From the NCBI GenBank assembly GCA_026967815.1, contig JAPUUO010000075.1, positions 1-6,953 on the forward strand: DNA of 6,953 nucleotides, in the 5' to 3' direction. The first letter of the stretch is position 1. Each line of letters begins with the position of its first letter. This stretch comes from Candidatus Bathyarchaeota archaeon (lineage in GTDB: Archaea; Thermoproteota; Bathyarchaeia; Bathyarchaeales; Bathyarchaeaceae). Both the position numbers and the translations under genes were made by a program. Below the pieces are notes generated by a model. That model worked only from the letters and a program-made list of their open reading frames with translations. It was not told where the DNA came from and searched no databases. Positions 1 through 6,411 of the stretch are shown here, in pieces.

Positions 1-3000
1 ACCGCATAATTTTCAGGTATCCCACCGAACAACAAATTATCAAGATCTTCATATCCTGTGGTGATACGGTTTGGAAGCACAACCTCCGACACAGAAATAT
101 TTACAGGTTCAGGTTCACGTGACATCCTTTTCCCATTGTCGTCGACGCAAACGATTCTTGGCGCTATTTCGACTGTACCTTTTTTGGACGGCTTTAAAAC
201 AAGTCTAATCTCTTCGCTTTTCAGTGGATCAAACCTTTTCCCCTTCATGCTGAGATTTGAATCTTCAAGCTCACAGTAATCAGGCTTTGTGACTAGCTGG
301 AAACCCACAGGGAGAATATCCTCAAGCCTAGTAAGCAGAACAGCTTCTTTTCCAACATTCACGATTTGTATTTCAAGATCGAAGTCTTCGCCGACTCGAA
401 TCTCCTTCTTAGGTTGAATCAGTTTGATTTGAACTTCAGCATGTTCGAATTTCTCCAGACCGACAGCCATTTCTTCACTTGGAGTAAACGTGACGAAACT
501 CACCGTTGAAGATGCAACTGTCGGTGCGTGCAAAATTTCGCTTAGCGACATAGCTAGCTCCCTTTCTTCTCTAACCTTCTCCAGAAGCCTTTGAACCTGC
601 TCGGTTTTTTCAGGGTGCTTGGCTTTTGTGTAGGATTCTGCTGAGACCTGCAAGACCTTTTCAGCCATCACATAGTATTTTGTTTCTTTCTCAGGGTTGG
701 TTTCTCTCTTGGCCTTGTCCATGTAGACATAGGCGTCGAAGAGGCGCTGTGAGGCCTTCGCATATTCTGAAGCAGTTTTGAAGCCTGCTTTGAGGTAGTA
801 ATTCGAAGCGGCTTCCATGTGTTTCTTGGTTGTTGAGTACATAGTCAGGTCTCTGGTGATTTCAAATTCAGTTCCAGCTTCCAACGCCTTGCAGAAACTG
901 CTGTGAGCCAAAGCGAGCAGGCTTGTTGGTTGATCAAGCATGTGTTCCTTGGCTTGTTTGAAGAGTTCTGCAGCCTCCTCGTACATTATTGGTGATGCTC
1001 TTGCTTCAGCCACCATCATTTTTTGCCACGCGAGGCAAAGATAGATCAGTGGTGTTAGCTCCTTGCGTGTCTGCTCAGATTCGATTTCCGCTATTTTTCT
1101 GAATGTTTCCGCTGCGAATTCGTATTTTTCTGAGCTAGCCATGTGCTCACCTTGCCCATCGAGGATTTTCGCCTCTTCAACAGCAATTCTTCCATGGCAA
1201 TATTCTCCCCTAGTGTCTGAAGCTTTGATGAGTCGTTTAGCTAGATCTTTTTCATCTGTCCTTTCAATTGTATCTAGTCTAGCTTGAAGAGCGTTCTTGG
1301 CTTCGCGGAAGAGTTCAATTGCTTTCTTAAAGGGATTTATTGACTCTATGCCGTTTTCTTTTCTGCTCAAGTCTTCCGCTTGTTCTAAAAGCGACCAAGC
1401 AAGGAAGTTTGAGGATAGATAGCTCCAGAGTTTCGACTCCTTGAGTAGACTCGCGGTCTTTTCGTAATGTTTCATAGCAATTGCGTATTTTTCATTATTA
1501 TGGGCGAATTTTGCCTTCTCAATCTCACTCCATGCTTTCATATAAGTAGCATAGTCTAGGTAGAAGTTATTGAAATGAGGGATTTTTTGAGCCGTAACCT
1601 TATATGCTGCAAACCCGTTTTCGAAATTTTTTGCAGATTCCTGATGTTCACCTAAAAGATCTTGATTTCTCGCCATTTTCCAATAAGCTTCGGCGACACG
1701 GCTTGGCGAATTGACTTTCTTGAATTTTTCAGATGCATCGGCGTAAACCTTAATTGCTCTACTTAGGATTTCTTTGTCCTCGGTAAGTAGATACAGTTCG
1801 TTCAGTATTCCCCCAAACCAATCTTCGAATCTGCCGACCACTGCTATAAGAGTTGGAACAGGACGAGACGAGATCCATTTCCCGCAGCGTGAGGTGCCAT
1901 CTTCAGTATCCGAGATCGCACTTTCAAGAATGTCTCTTTTTTTGACGTTATCTGTTTCAATTCTGGCTAGATCTGCTTTTATCAGTCCCTCATAGTTTTT
2001 GCCGACGCCGAGAATCCAATCATTAGATGAAAACGCTCTCTTCACAATGCTAACGTATTCATTTCTATGAGTCAGGGCTTCTTCGAGTAGCCTAATCTTT
2101 TCATCTTTTCCAGTTTCCAGATTGGAATAGAAATGCAACGCTTTGCTTAGGGCGTGAAGAGTGGAACCTGTAGCGTCTGGGGAGCCTGAACGAGTTGCAT
2201 GTTCTAGTCCCATGCGTCCGATTTCTACGGCTTTTTCCAACAAGAAGCTTTTTTCTTTCGGGGTGGTCGCAACTTCGCGGGCTAAAGAAGAGTAGGTTTC
2301 GGTGTAGAATAGATAAATTTCTGCGATGAAGAAATCCTGAGCGACCAATTTGAGGCAATTTATGGCATCTTCAGCGTGTTGAACGATCTTTTCATGTCCG
2401 TGTTTCCTTTTTTCCGGGTTGTCCTCCTTCTGAATCATCCAGTTTATAGCAAATGCCAAGACGTAAGACGCAACACCTTTCAAATAATTGTCCCTTACAA
2501 TTGTCCCTTGTCTCAACATTTCTGTGGCATATTCTAGCGCGGATTCAACTTTTTCAGTGAAAAGGAGTCTACTGAAAGCTGCCGTCCAATTTGACATGGC
2601 AGCATAATAGGGATCACCAACCTCTCTTGAAAGCTCCATAGCTTTCTCGGAGTAGTCTAAGCTTCTATGCATGAGTTTTTCTCTTTTCTGCAAACATCCG
2701 TGCGCATACCAGCTTTGAAGACTAGCCGTGAAATAAGCCCGAAGCAGCTCATGTTTGTTTCCGAGTTTTGACAAAACTGCAGTAGCCTTATCCGCACAAT
2801 CCATTCCTTCCTGAGCGATATTTTTCATCTCACTCGAGTCAGACGCAATATGTAACCTCTCAAGGAGACACAGCAACAAGTCATTACACATCTGTCCATA
2901 GCCCAACTCGTTTCCTGCATTTTCATATGCCTTCAAACTCTCGTTTCCAAATGCACGGCACTTGTCAAGCATTTTTCTTTTCTCTGAGGGATCAGAAGCC

Positions 3001-3335
3001 AGCCACGAATGTAAATATTCGGCGATAGCATTACACTGAGCACTTTTACCTTGACTTTTCAAGCTTCCTTCCTTTTCGAAAATTTCGGCAGCACTTTTAT
3101 AGGCCTCTACCGCTTGCTGCCTAAGTTTCTTGAATTCTTCAAGGTCTTTAGCCTGCCTAGAAGCCCGACTGTAACAGAATCCCAGTCGTTCCCAAAGTTC
3201 TGCGGCACAAAAATCAGCTAACGATTCAGACTGCAATTCTTGTTCATAGAGCCTTGTAGCCTCACGCCAGTTCCATTCTCTTTCTTTTTCTTTGGCTTTC
3301 TCTATTGAAGCGTTTATGTCGGGCTCTGAAGACAT
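1..3335 (-). CDS. Long TPR-like alpha-solenoid protein with beta-sandwich and start of a KaiC/RadA-type ATPase domain (C-terminus outside window)
   Basis: Reading the minus strand from the ATG at 3335 gives 1,111 codons with no stop, leaving the window two bases into the next codon; the 3' end lies beyond base 1. Residues 1 to about 935 are almost all amphipathic helix, rich in Ala, Glu, Lys, Leu and Tyr, with repeated helix pairs of TPR style such as AVEAYKSAAEIFEKEG and YAIAMKHYEKTASLL. Residues about 960-1090 switch to beta-rich sequence (IRVGEDFDLEIQIVNVGKEA), resembling a CARDB/DUF11-like sandwich. The last visible residues, GYEDLDNLLFGGIPENYAV, match the stretch before the Walker A loop of KaiC/RadA-like ATPases. 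No signal peptide or membrane segment is seen, so it is probably cytoplasmic. It starts 10 bases after the methylthiotransferase stop, which suggests one operon; only a weak Shine-Dalgarno match (GGTAGTGG, ending about 7 bases upstream) precedes the ATG. Scaffold or signalling ATPase is the inferred role; substrate and partners are unknown. Confidence 0.88.
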   Translation of the reverse strand, partial: MSSEPDINASIEKAKEKEREWNWREATRLYEQELQSESLADFCAAELWERLGFCYSRASRQAKDLEEFKKLRQQAVEAYKSAAEIFEKEGSLKSQGKSAQCNAIAEYLHSWLASDPSEKRKMLDKCRAFGNESLKAYENAGNELGYGQMCNDLLLCLLERLHIASDSSEMKNIAQEGMDCADKATAVLSKLGNKHELLRAYFTASLQSWYAHGCLQKREKLMHRSLDYSEKAMELSREVGDPYYAAMSNWTAAFSRLLFTEKVESALEYATEMLRQGTIVRDNYLKGVASYVLAFAINWMIQKEDNPEKRKHGHEKIVQHAEDAINCLKLVAQDFFIAEIYLFYTETYSSLAREVATTPKEKSFLLEKAVEIGRMGLEHATRSGSPDATGSTLHALSKALHFYSNLETGKDEKIRLLEEALTHRNEYVSIVKRAFSSNDWILGVGKNYEGLIKADLARIETDNVKKRDILESAISDTEDGTSRCGKWISSRPVPTLIAVVGRFEDWFGGILNELYLLTEDKEILSRAIKVYADASEKFKKVNSPSRVAEAYWKMARNQDLLGEHQESAKNFENGFAAYKVTAQKIPHFNNFYLDYATYMKAWSEIEKAKFAHNNEKYAIAMKHYEKTASLLKESKLWSYLSSNFLAWSLLEQAEDLSRKENGIESINPFKKAIELFREAKNALQARLDTIERTDEKDLAKRLIKASDTRGEYCHGRIAVEEAKILDGQGEHMASSEKYEFAAETFRKIAEIESEQTRKELTPLIYLCLAWQKMMVAEARASPIMYEEAAELFKQAKEHMLDQPTSLLALAHSSFCKALEAGTEFEITRDLTMYSTTKKHMEAASNYYLKAGFKTASEYAKASQRLFDAYVYMDKAKRETNPEKETKYYVMAEKVLQVSAESYTKAKHPEKTEQVQRLLEKVREERELAMSLSEILHAPTVASSTVSFVTFTPSEEMAVGLEKFEHAEVQIKLIQPKKEIRVGEDFDLEIQIVNVGKEAVLLTRLEDILPVGFQLVTKPDYCELEDSNLSMKGKRFDPLKSEEIRLVLKPSKKGTVEIAPRIVCVDDNGKRMSREPEPVNISVSEVVLPNRITTGYEDLDNLLFGGIPENYA

Positions 3336-3345
3336 TATGTTTCCA

Positions 3346-4695
3346 CTACCAATCTTTTTTTCGGGTATGAAAAACTTTCGTACGCTTGCGTACCCTTGGA
3401 TCTGTTACAATTTCAGCTTCGAGGTAAGTTTGATAAGCTTTCGTAACATGGACGTTTACATTTCTGCCCAATAATGATTCGTTGCTCTTCACAACTATTG
3501 GTTTATAGGCGAAGTTGCGACCAATCCATGAACCTAGATTTTTCCCTTTTTCGTCAATGAGAATCTGTCCTTTCCAATTTATCCAAGTTTCATTCTTCTT
3601 CAATGCGACTTTTTTGACCAGCTCAGACATTTTTTTGCTTCGTCTTTTTATTTCGCCAGACGGGATTTTGGGCTCTAATTTCTCGGCTGGTGTGTTGGGT
3701 CTTGGGAAAAACTTGGAGACGTTTACGATGTCGGGCTTCACCATTTCTATGAGATGGATAGTATTTTCGAAAGCTTCAGTTGTTTCGCCTGGAAACCCAC
3801 AGATAACGTCAGTTGCAATCGTTATGTTCGGTATAGCTTTTCTGAACACTGATATGACTTGGCTGAATTCCTGTGTGCTGTAGAAACGTTGCATTCGTTT
3901 TAGCACGTTGTTGTCGCCGCTCTGAACCGGCAGATGGAGAAACTTGAAAACTTTTCTATGTTGGTAGGCTTCAACCAGTCTGTCGAGAATATCCAATGCA
4001 TAGTTGGGGGTCATCATTCCAACCCTGACAAGGAATGCGCCCTCAATGTTACAGATTTCTTCTAGTAAATTGGCAAGGGTTACTCCCATGTCCCGTCCAT
4101 AACATGCCATGTCCTGTGAGGTTAACCACACCTCCATAGCTCCAGAAGTCACATCGCTTTTAATCTTGTGAACAATTTCACCAATAGAATAGCTTCGCAG
4201 ACGACCTCGTGCAAAAACCACGCAACAATATGAGCAGGCTCCTAGGCATCCATAGGCGACTGGGATAATGCTTATGATCGCGTTCTTGAAGCATCTTGTG
4301 AGGTCTAGACCAGGCTTGTCATCACTGGTCAGTGATATGATTCGCTCATTACAGGCAACTCTTTGTATCATTTCAACAATTTCTAGACCAGGAGCAGGCC
4401 CTAAAATTCCATCAAACCTGACTTCTCTTTTCAGTCGGTCAAAATTTATCAGAGGCAAGCAGCCAGTTACGATGACTTTTTTTGTTTGCGGGGCTTTCTT
4501 CAAGATGTCAATCATGCGGTTTTCCGTGGGTGTTTTCACAGCACAGGTATTATACACAAGAACATCTGCATCTTCCATTTTGTTAGCGATTTTATAGCCT
4601 TCAGCTAACAAGCAGCCCACAATAAACTCGCCGTCAGCCATGTTCGTCGAACAACCAAAACTCTTCACAAAAACTTTGTTAACTTGTTTGCTCAT
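3346..4695 (-). CDS. tRNA N6-threonylcarbamoyladenosine(37) methylthiotransferase, archaeal MtaB/CDKAL1 type (radical SAM)
   Basis: This enzyme family adds a methylthio group to t6A37 of ANN-decoding tRNAs, using two 4Fe-4S clusters and S-adenosylmethionine. Counting from the upstream ATG at 4704, the N-terminal UPF0004 domain has Cys18, Cys54 and Cys82 (KSFGCSTN, NTCAVKTPTENR, VTGCLP). The radical-SAM core has Cys153, Cys157 and Cys160 in GCLGACSYC. Later core motifs are HLPVQSGDNNVLKRM and ICGFPGETTEAF. The C-terminal 70 or so residues (from about KGQILIDEKGKN) are a TRAM RNA-binding domain followed by a basic tail. At 449-452 residues it is a little longer than the usual 420-430. I chose the ATG at 4695 because GGTGA at 4705-4709 lies 9 bases upstream of it but directly abuts the ATG at 4704. 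It appears to be the first gene of an operon with the solenoid-ATPase gene. The archaeal/eukaryal subtype rather than bacterial MiaB/MtaB is judged from the overall sequence. Confidence 0.93.
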   Translation of the reverse strand: MSKQVNKVFVKSFGCSTNMADGEFIVGCLLAEGYKIANKMEDADVLVYNTCAVKTPTENRMIDILKKAPQTKKVIVTGCLPLINFDRLKREVRFDGILGPAPGLEIVEMIQRVACNERIISLTSDDKPGLDLTRCFKNAIISIIPVAYGCLGACSYCCVVFARGRLRSYSIGEIVHKIKSDVTSGAMEVWLTSQDMACYGRDMGVTLANLLEEICNIEGAFLVRVGMMTPNYALDILDRLVEAYQHRKVFKFLHLPVQSGDNNVLKRMQRFYSTQEFSQVISVFRKAIPNITIATDVICGFPGETTEAFENTIHLIEMVKPDIVNVSKFFPRPNTPAEKLEPKIPSGEIKRRSKKMSELVKKVALKKNETWINWKGQILIDEKGKNLGSWIGRNFAYKPIVVKSNESLLGRNVNVHVTKAYQTYLEAEIVTDPRVRKRTKVFHTRKKDW

Positions 4696-4704
4696 CCGGT
4701 TCAT

Positions 4705-4709
4705 TCACC
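4705..4709 (-). promoter_or_regulatory. Shine-Dalgarno site of the methylthiotransferase gene
   Basis: The minus strand reads GGTGA here, matching the anti-SD end of archaeal 16S rRNA. It sits 9 bases before the ATG at 4695 and directly abuts the ATG at 4704, so it favours the downstream start, giving an N-terminus MSKQVNKVFVKSFGC. Confidence 0.6.
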
Positions 4710-4736
4710 AAGCCACAAAACATGCCCCAAACGGAA

Positions 4737-4750
4737 GATAAAGCCTTTAT
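4737..4750 (-). promoter_or_regulatory. Probable archaeal TATA/BRE promoter for the methylthiotransferase operon
   Basis: The minus strand reads ATAAAGGCTTTATC: an A-rich BRE-like part followed by the TATA-like CTTTATC. From its centre near 4742, a start site about 26 bases downstream would fall near 4716, giving a leader of roughly 20 bases that just contains the GGTGA site before the ATG at 4695. The box is also a 6+1+6 palindrome (ATAAAG C CTTTAT on the plus strand, 4738-4750). Assigned from sequence and spacing only. Confidence 0.45.
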
Positions 4751-4759
4751 GCGTAGTGT

Positions 4760-4807
4760 CAAACTTTTTAATTGCTTAAGGAAAACATAAACATTCCGAA
4801 AAGTTTG
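4760..4807. repeat. Perfect 9-bp inverted repeat in the divergent intergenic region
   Basis: CAAACTTTT at 4760-4768 is the exact reverse complement of AAAAGTTTG at 4799-4807, with 30 bases between the arms. It lies just upstream of the minus-strand promoter box and about 40 bases before the plus-strand box. It could be a pair of half-sites for a looping or dimer-of-dimers regulator. The local A/T richness makes chance possible. Confidence 0.4.
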
Positions 4808-4848
4808 TGATTGACATGAAAAAGCAACGGGGTAGAAAAAAATGAAGG

Positions 4849-4862
4849 AAAGCTTTATAAAT
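4849..4862 (+). promoter_or_regulatory. Probable TATA/BRE promoter for the RHH regulator unit
   Basis: AAAGCTTTATAAAT is a good archaeal BRE plus TATA match. A start site about 26 bases on (near 4884) would give a leader of some 75 bases. A second A/T-only box, TTAATATAATAC at 4897-4908, would place a start near 4930 and a leader of about 30 bases. Either or both may be used; the 4875-4915 stretch is very A/T rich. Confidence 0.45.
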
Positions 4863-4946
4863 GGATGACTCAACATGTTTTAATCATATTTTAATGTTAA
4901 TATAATACAATATATGCTTTCTTGCAGTTTCTCTATTCTACCTTTT

Positions 4947-4952
4947 AGGAGG
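4947..4952 (+). promoter_or_regulatory. Strong Shine-Dalgarno site of the RHH gene
   Basis: AGGAGG is followed by GGG and ends 7 bases before the ATG at 4960. It is the strongest ribosome-binding site in the window and fixes the RHH start, implying efficient translation of this short protein. Confidence 0.75.
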
Positions 4953-4959
4953 GGGTGCA

Positions 4960-5109
4960 ATGAGACTAATCACACTGTATCTTCCGGAGCCATATATTAA
5001 GGCGTTAGATAAACTGGTAAACGAACAGTTCTATCCAAATAGAGCTGAAGCCATCAGAGTGGCAATTCGAGACATGCTCAATGTGGAAGCTTGGAGGACA
5101 AAAAGCTGA
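4960..5109 (+). CDS. Short ribbon-helix-helix (CopG/MetJ-fold) DNA-binding protein, CdrS-like in size
   Basis: This 49-residue protein is too short for most ORF callers. It consists of little more than one RHH fold: beta strand RLITLYLP (residues 2-9), first helix EPYIKALDKLVNEQF (10-24), the turn YPNRAEA, and second helix EAIRVAIRDML (30-40). RHH proteins bind DNA as dimers, the strands entering the major groove, with Arg2 and Thr5 facing the bases if the usual geometry holds. The ATG is set by AGGAGG 7 bases upstream. Its stop overlaps the next gene's ATG as TGATG. The size and the PNR-EAIR-AIR signature recall the haloarchaeal cell-division regulator CdrS, but RHH sequences are short and much alike, so that is only a suggestion. 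Autoregulation at the A/T-rich promoter is plausible because such genes often self-repress. Confidence 0.85.
   Translation: MRLITLYLPEPYIKALDKLVNEQFYPNRAEAIRVAIRDMLNVEAWRTKS
5093..5098 (+). promoter_or_regulatory. Internal Shine-Dalgarno site for the overlapping downstream ORF
   Basis: GGAGGA lies inside the last codons of the RHH gene, 10 bases ahead of the ATG at 5109. With the TGATG stop-start overlap it supports coupled translation of the second gene. It also argues against the TTG at 5091 as the start, since that codon sits on the motif itself. Confidence 0.6.
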
Positions 5110-5333
5110 TGGTTAAAGCAAATGACAACGCATTGCAACATGCGAAGTCTAAATTCCTACATGAAGGCTTGCTGAAACCGAATTTGACAGAAACTCAGGA
5201 AGAATTTTCTTCATTCATATCTGATGGGTCAGGAACAACAATGCCACAACTCTATGATGTTGAATCGTCTTACTCAGAACCGGAGAAATCTTTGCCACTC
5301 GATTTGGGTTTAGATCAGATCGAAGACTGCTAA
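5109..5333 (+). CDS. Small acidic Ser-rich protein of unknown function, coupled to the RHH regulator
   Basis: This is a 74-residue ORF that I do not recognise. The ATG at 5109 overlaps the RHH stop (TGATG) and has GGAGGA 10 bases upstream; an in-frame TTG at 5091 is a less likely start. The first 30 or so residues could form a helix (NALQHAKSKFLHEGLL). The rest is rich in Ser, Glu, Asp and Pro, with no hydrophobic core (VESSYSEPEKSLPLDLGL), and looks disordered; it ends in EDC. There is no membrane segment and no metal-binding motif. By position it could be a partner or antagonist of the RHH protein. Alternatively, a one-base slip in the AAAAA run at 5100-5104 would join both frames into one RHH protein of about 120 residues with an acidic tail. 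That it is coding is likely but unproven. Confidence 0.6.
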   Translation: MVKANDNALQHAKSKFLHEGLLKPNLTETQEEFSSFISDGSGTTMPQLYDVESSYSEPEKSLPLDLGLDQIEDC

Positions 5334-5342
5334 GAGTAGTCT
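5324..5342. terminator. Hairpin at the convergent gene junction
   Basis: AGACTGCT, loop AAG, AGTAGTCT gives an 8-bp stem with one G-U pair. It contains the TAA of the acidic-protein gene and ends 5 bases from the PHP stop. Its position between converging genes suits a terminator or 3'-end stabiliser acting in both directions. The nearest T-run on the plus strand is TTTTT at 5358-5362. Confidence 0.4.
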
Positions 5343-5346
5343 GTCT

Positions 5347-6012
5347 CTAAATCCGCCTTTTTAGGCTAAAGGCGCCTCTTCTAACCCTTATTTTCCATGA
5401 AATAGGCTTTCCGAAGGGAGCAACTGCTCCTTTTCTTATTGCTTCAGTAATTTCGTCAATATCCGGATCAGCTTTAACCAAGGTGTACGCAGTTCCGATT
5501 TCATCTGCATGATGTGCGTCGGTTCCAGCAGTTTGAGGAAGTTTCAGCTGCTCTGCCAACGTTTGGCTTAGACGTGTTGAAAGAAAGAAGGGGAAAGCTG
5601 ACGAGTTGATTACTTCGATTCCATCCAGATTTGAAGCTGATGCTGTCCGTTGTTTTATGTGGGATTTTATGAGCACGATAGGATGAGCGGCTATAGCTAT
5701 TCCTCCTGCTTCATGAATTTTTTTGACAGTTTCGATGAGACCTAGGTTTTTCGGTATTGATGTGGTGATGTTGAGGCCCAGAACATGACCTTGCAATGTT
5801 GTTACTTCTACACCAGGAATCACAACGAGTTCTTTTTTGTTGGCAAGTTTCAATGCCTTGTCAGTACCGTTCAGAGTATCGTGGTCTGTGATGGCTATGC
5901 CGTTTAAGCCTTTTTTCTCGGCGTAGTCAACCACTTCTCTTAAGGTTGACATACCATCGTCTGAATAACAGGTATGCACATGAAGGTCGATTTTTGAAGG
6001 CAAGAGTTTCAC
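5347..6012 (-). CDS. PHP-domain metal-dependent phosphoesterase
   Basis: This 221-residue protein is a single PHP domain of normal length for small archaeal members. The family hydrolyses phosphate esters, in some members nucleoside 3',5'-bisphosphates or histidinol phosphate, with two or three metal ions. Expected ligands are all present: His11 and His13 (DLHVHT), Asp18/Asp19, Asp43-His44-Asp45 (ITDHD), Glu69 (PGVEVTT), His110 (AAHP), Asp165 and His167 (GTDAHH). The C-terminus (EAIRKGAVAPFGKP onwards) is the usual basic end. The start is a GTG at 6012, needed to keep the first strand and LHVHT; AGGTTGA about 13 bases upstream is only a weak ribosome-binding site. The GTG overlaps a TGA of the broken upstream frame (GTGA), suggesting former or present translational coupling. 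The exact substrate cannot be read from the sequence, and I see nothing linking it to histidine synthesis or DNA polymerase here. Confidence 0.92.
   Translation of the reverse strand: MKLLPSKIDLHVHTCYSDDGMSTLREVVDYAEKKGLNGIAITDHDTLNGTDKALKLANKKELVVIPGVEVTTLQGHVLGLNITTSIPKNLGLIETVKKIHEAGGIAIAAHPIVLIKSHIKQRTASASNLDGIEVINSSAFPFFLSTRLSQTLAEQLKLPQTAGTDAHHADEIGTAYTLVKADPDIDEITEAIRKGAVAPFGKPISWKIRVRRGAFSLKRRI
5354..5374. terminator. Second hairpin, inside the 3' end of the PHP gene
   Basis: CGCCTTT (5354-5360) and AAAGGCG (5368-5374) are perfect 7-bp arms around a 7-base loop that starts with TT. For plus-strand transcripts it lies just beyond the first hairpin and contains a T5 run. On the minus strand it encodes the basic C-terminal end of the PHP protein, so its symmetry may be partly due to coding. 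Confidence 0.35.
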
Positions 6013-6334
6013 TTTGTTTGATTTTCAACCTGATCAGCGGTAAAGGAAGGAGGAAAGATTTTTGCAGCTTCCTTCTTTGCCGCCAGAATCATAAGATTGG
6101 ACTGATCTCCACAAATACGTTTTGGCTGTAAATTGCCTGTTGTAGCGATCTGTTTCCCTTCCAGCCCAATCAAAGAGAGTGTTTGGGGGATTCCAGCAGT
6201 TCCACGCTATGTTTTGTTTTGCCCATATGAAATGAGAGTGTAGTGAAGATTCTAGGTTGTTGGACAGATTCCGCTTCGATTTTCGCCTTGCGCTGTTCAT
6301 CTTTAAAGATTCTTTTTAGGAGATTATCGTTGTA
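6009..6334 (-). pseudogene. Probable decayed small protein gene split over two frames
   Basis: Two minus-strand frames join into one protein-like sequence of about 107 residues. The first, 6334 down to a TGA at 6170-6172, reads DEQRKAKIEAESVQQ and later KHSVELLESPKHSL. The second, open from 6206 to the TGA at 6009-6011, picks up as SLIGLEGKQIATTGN and ends AAKKEAAKIFPPSFTADQ. A one-base shift near 6170-6178 would fuse them. The first frame has no ATG, GTG or TTG between the upstream TAA (6335-6337) and the ATG at 6226, so a start is also missing. A third frame with an ATG at 6300 is open for 88 codons, but its Arg/Ser/Asn/Trp-rich content looks like a shadow. Its final TGA overlaps the PHP start. 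I could not name the family. A separate 54-residue gene starting at the TTG at 6173, or a sequencing error, are alternatives. Confidence 0.45.
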
Positions 6335-6411
6335 TTATGTGTTGTTTAGTTTCCGTGGCTATTGTCTTGTGTAAGAAACTTGTCCTAGTTGCTTTATGGT
6401 ATTGATGAACG

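Noticed and set aside
2101..2358. Minus-strand ORF of 85 codons
   Set aside because: It lies in another frame inside the long solenoid gene, whose own frame is continuous here; Arg/His/Ser-rich content marks it as a shadow.
3515..3883. Plus-strand ORF of 122 codons, and a similar one at 4268-4597
   Set aside because: Both are antisense to the methylthiotransferase, whose motifs and TRAM domain are clearly coded on the minus strand; the Phe/Ser-rich content is typical of antisense shadows.
4679..4876. Minus-strand ORF of 65 codons overlapping the methylthiotransferase start
   Set aside because: It covers the divergent promoter region and has no ribosome-binding site or family likeness; it is best read as non-coding.
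6170..6178. prfB-like programmed +1 frameshift at CTT TGA
   Set aside because: A +1 shift leads into the shadow-like frame, whereas the protein-like continuation needs -1; there is also no internal Shine-Dalgarno-like stimulator.
6034..6300. Minus-strand ORF of 88 codons with an ATG
   Set aside because: The composition (Arg, Ser, Asn, Trp) is unlike the neighbouring genes, and the other two minus frames together look more protein-like over the same bases.
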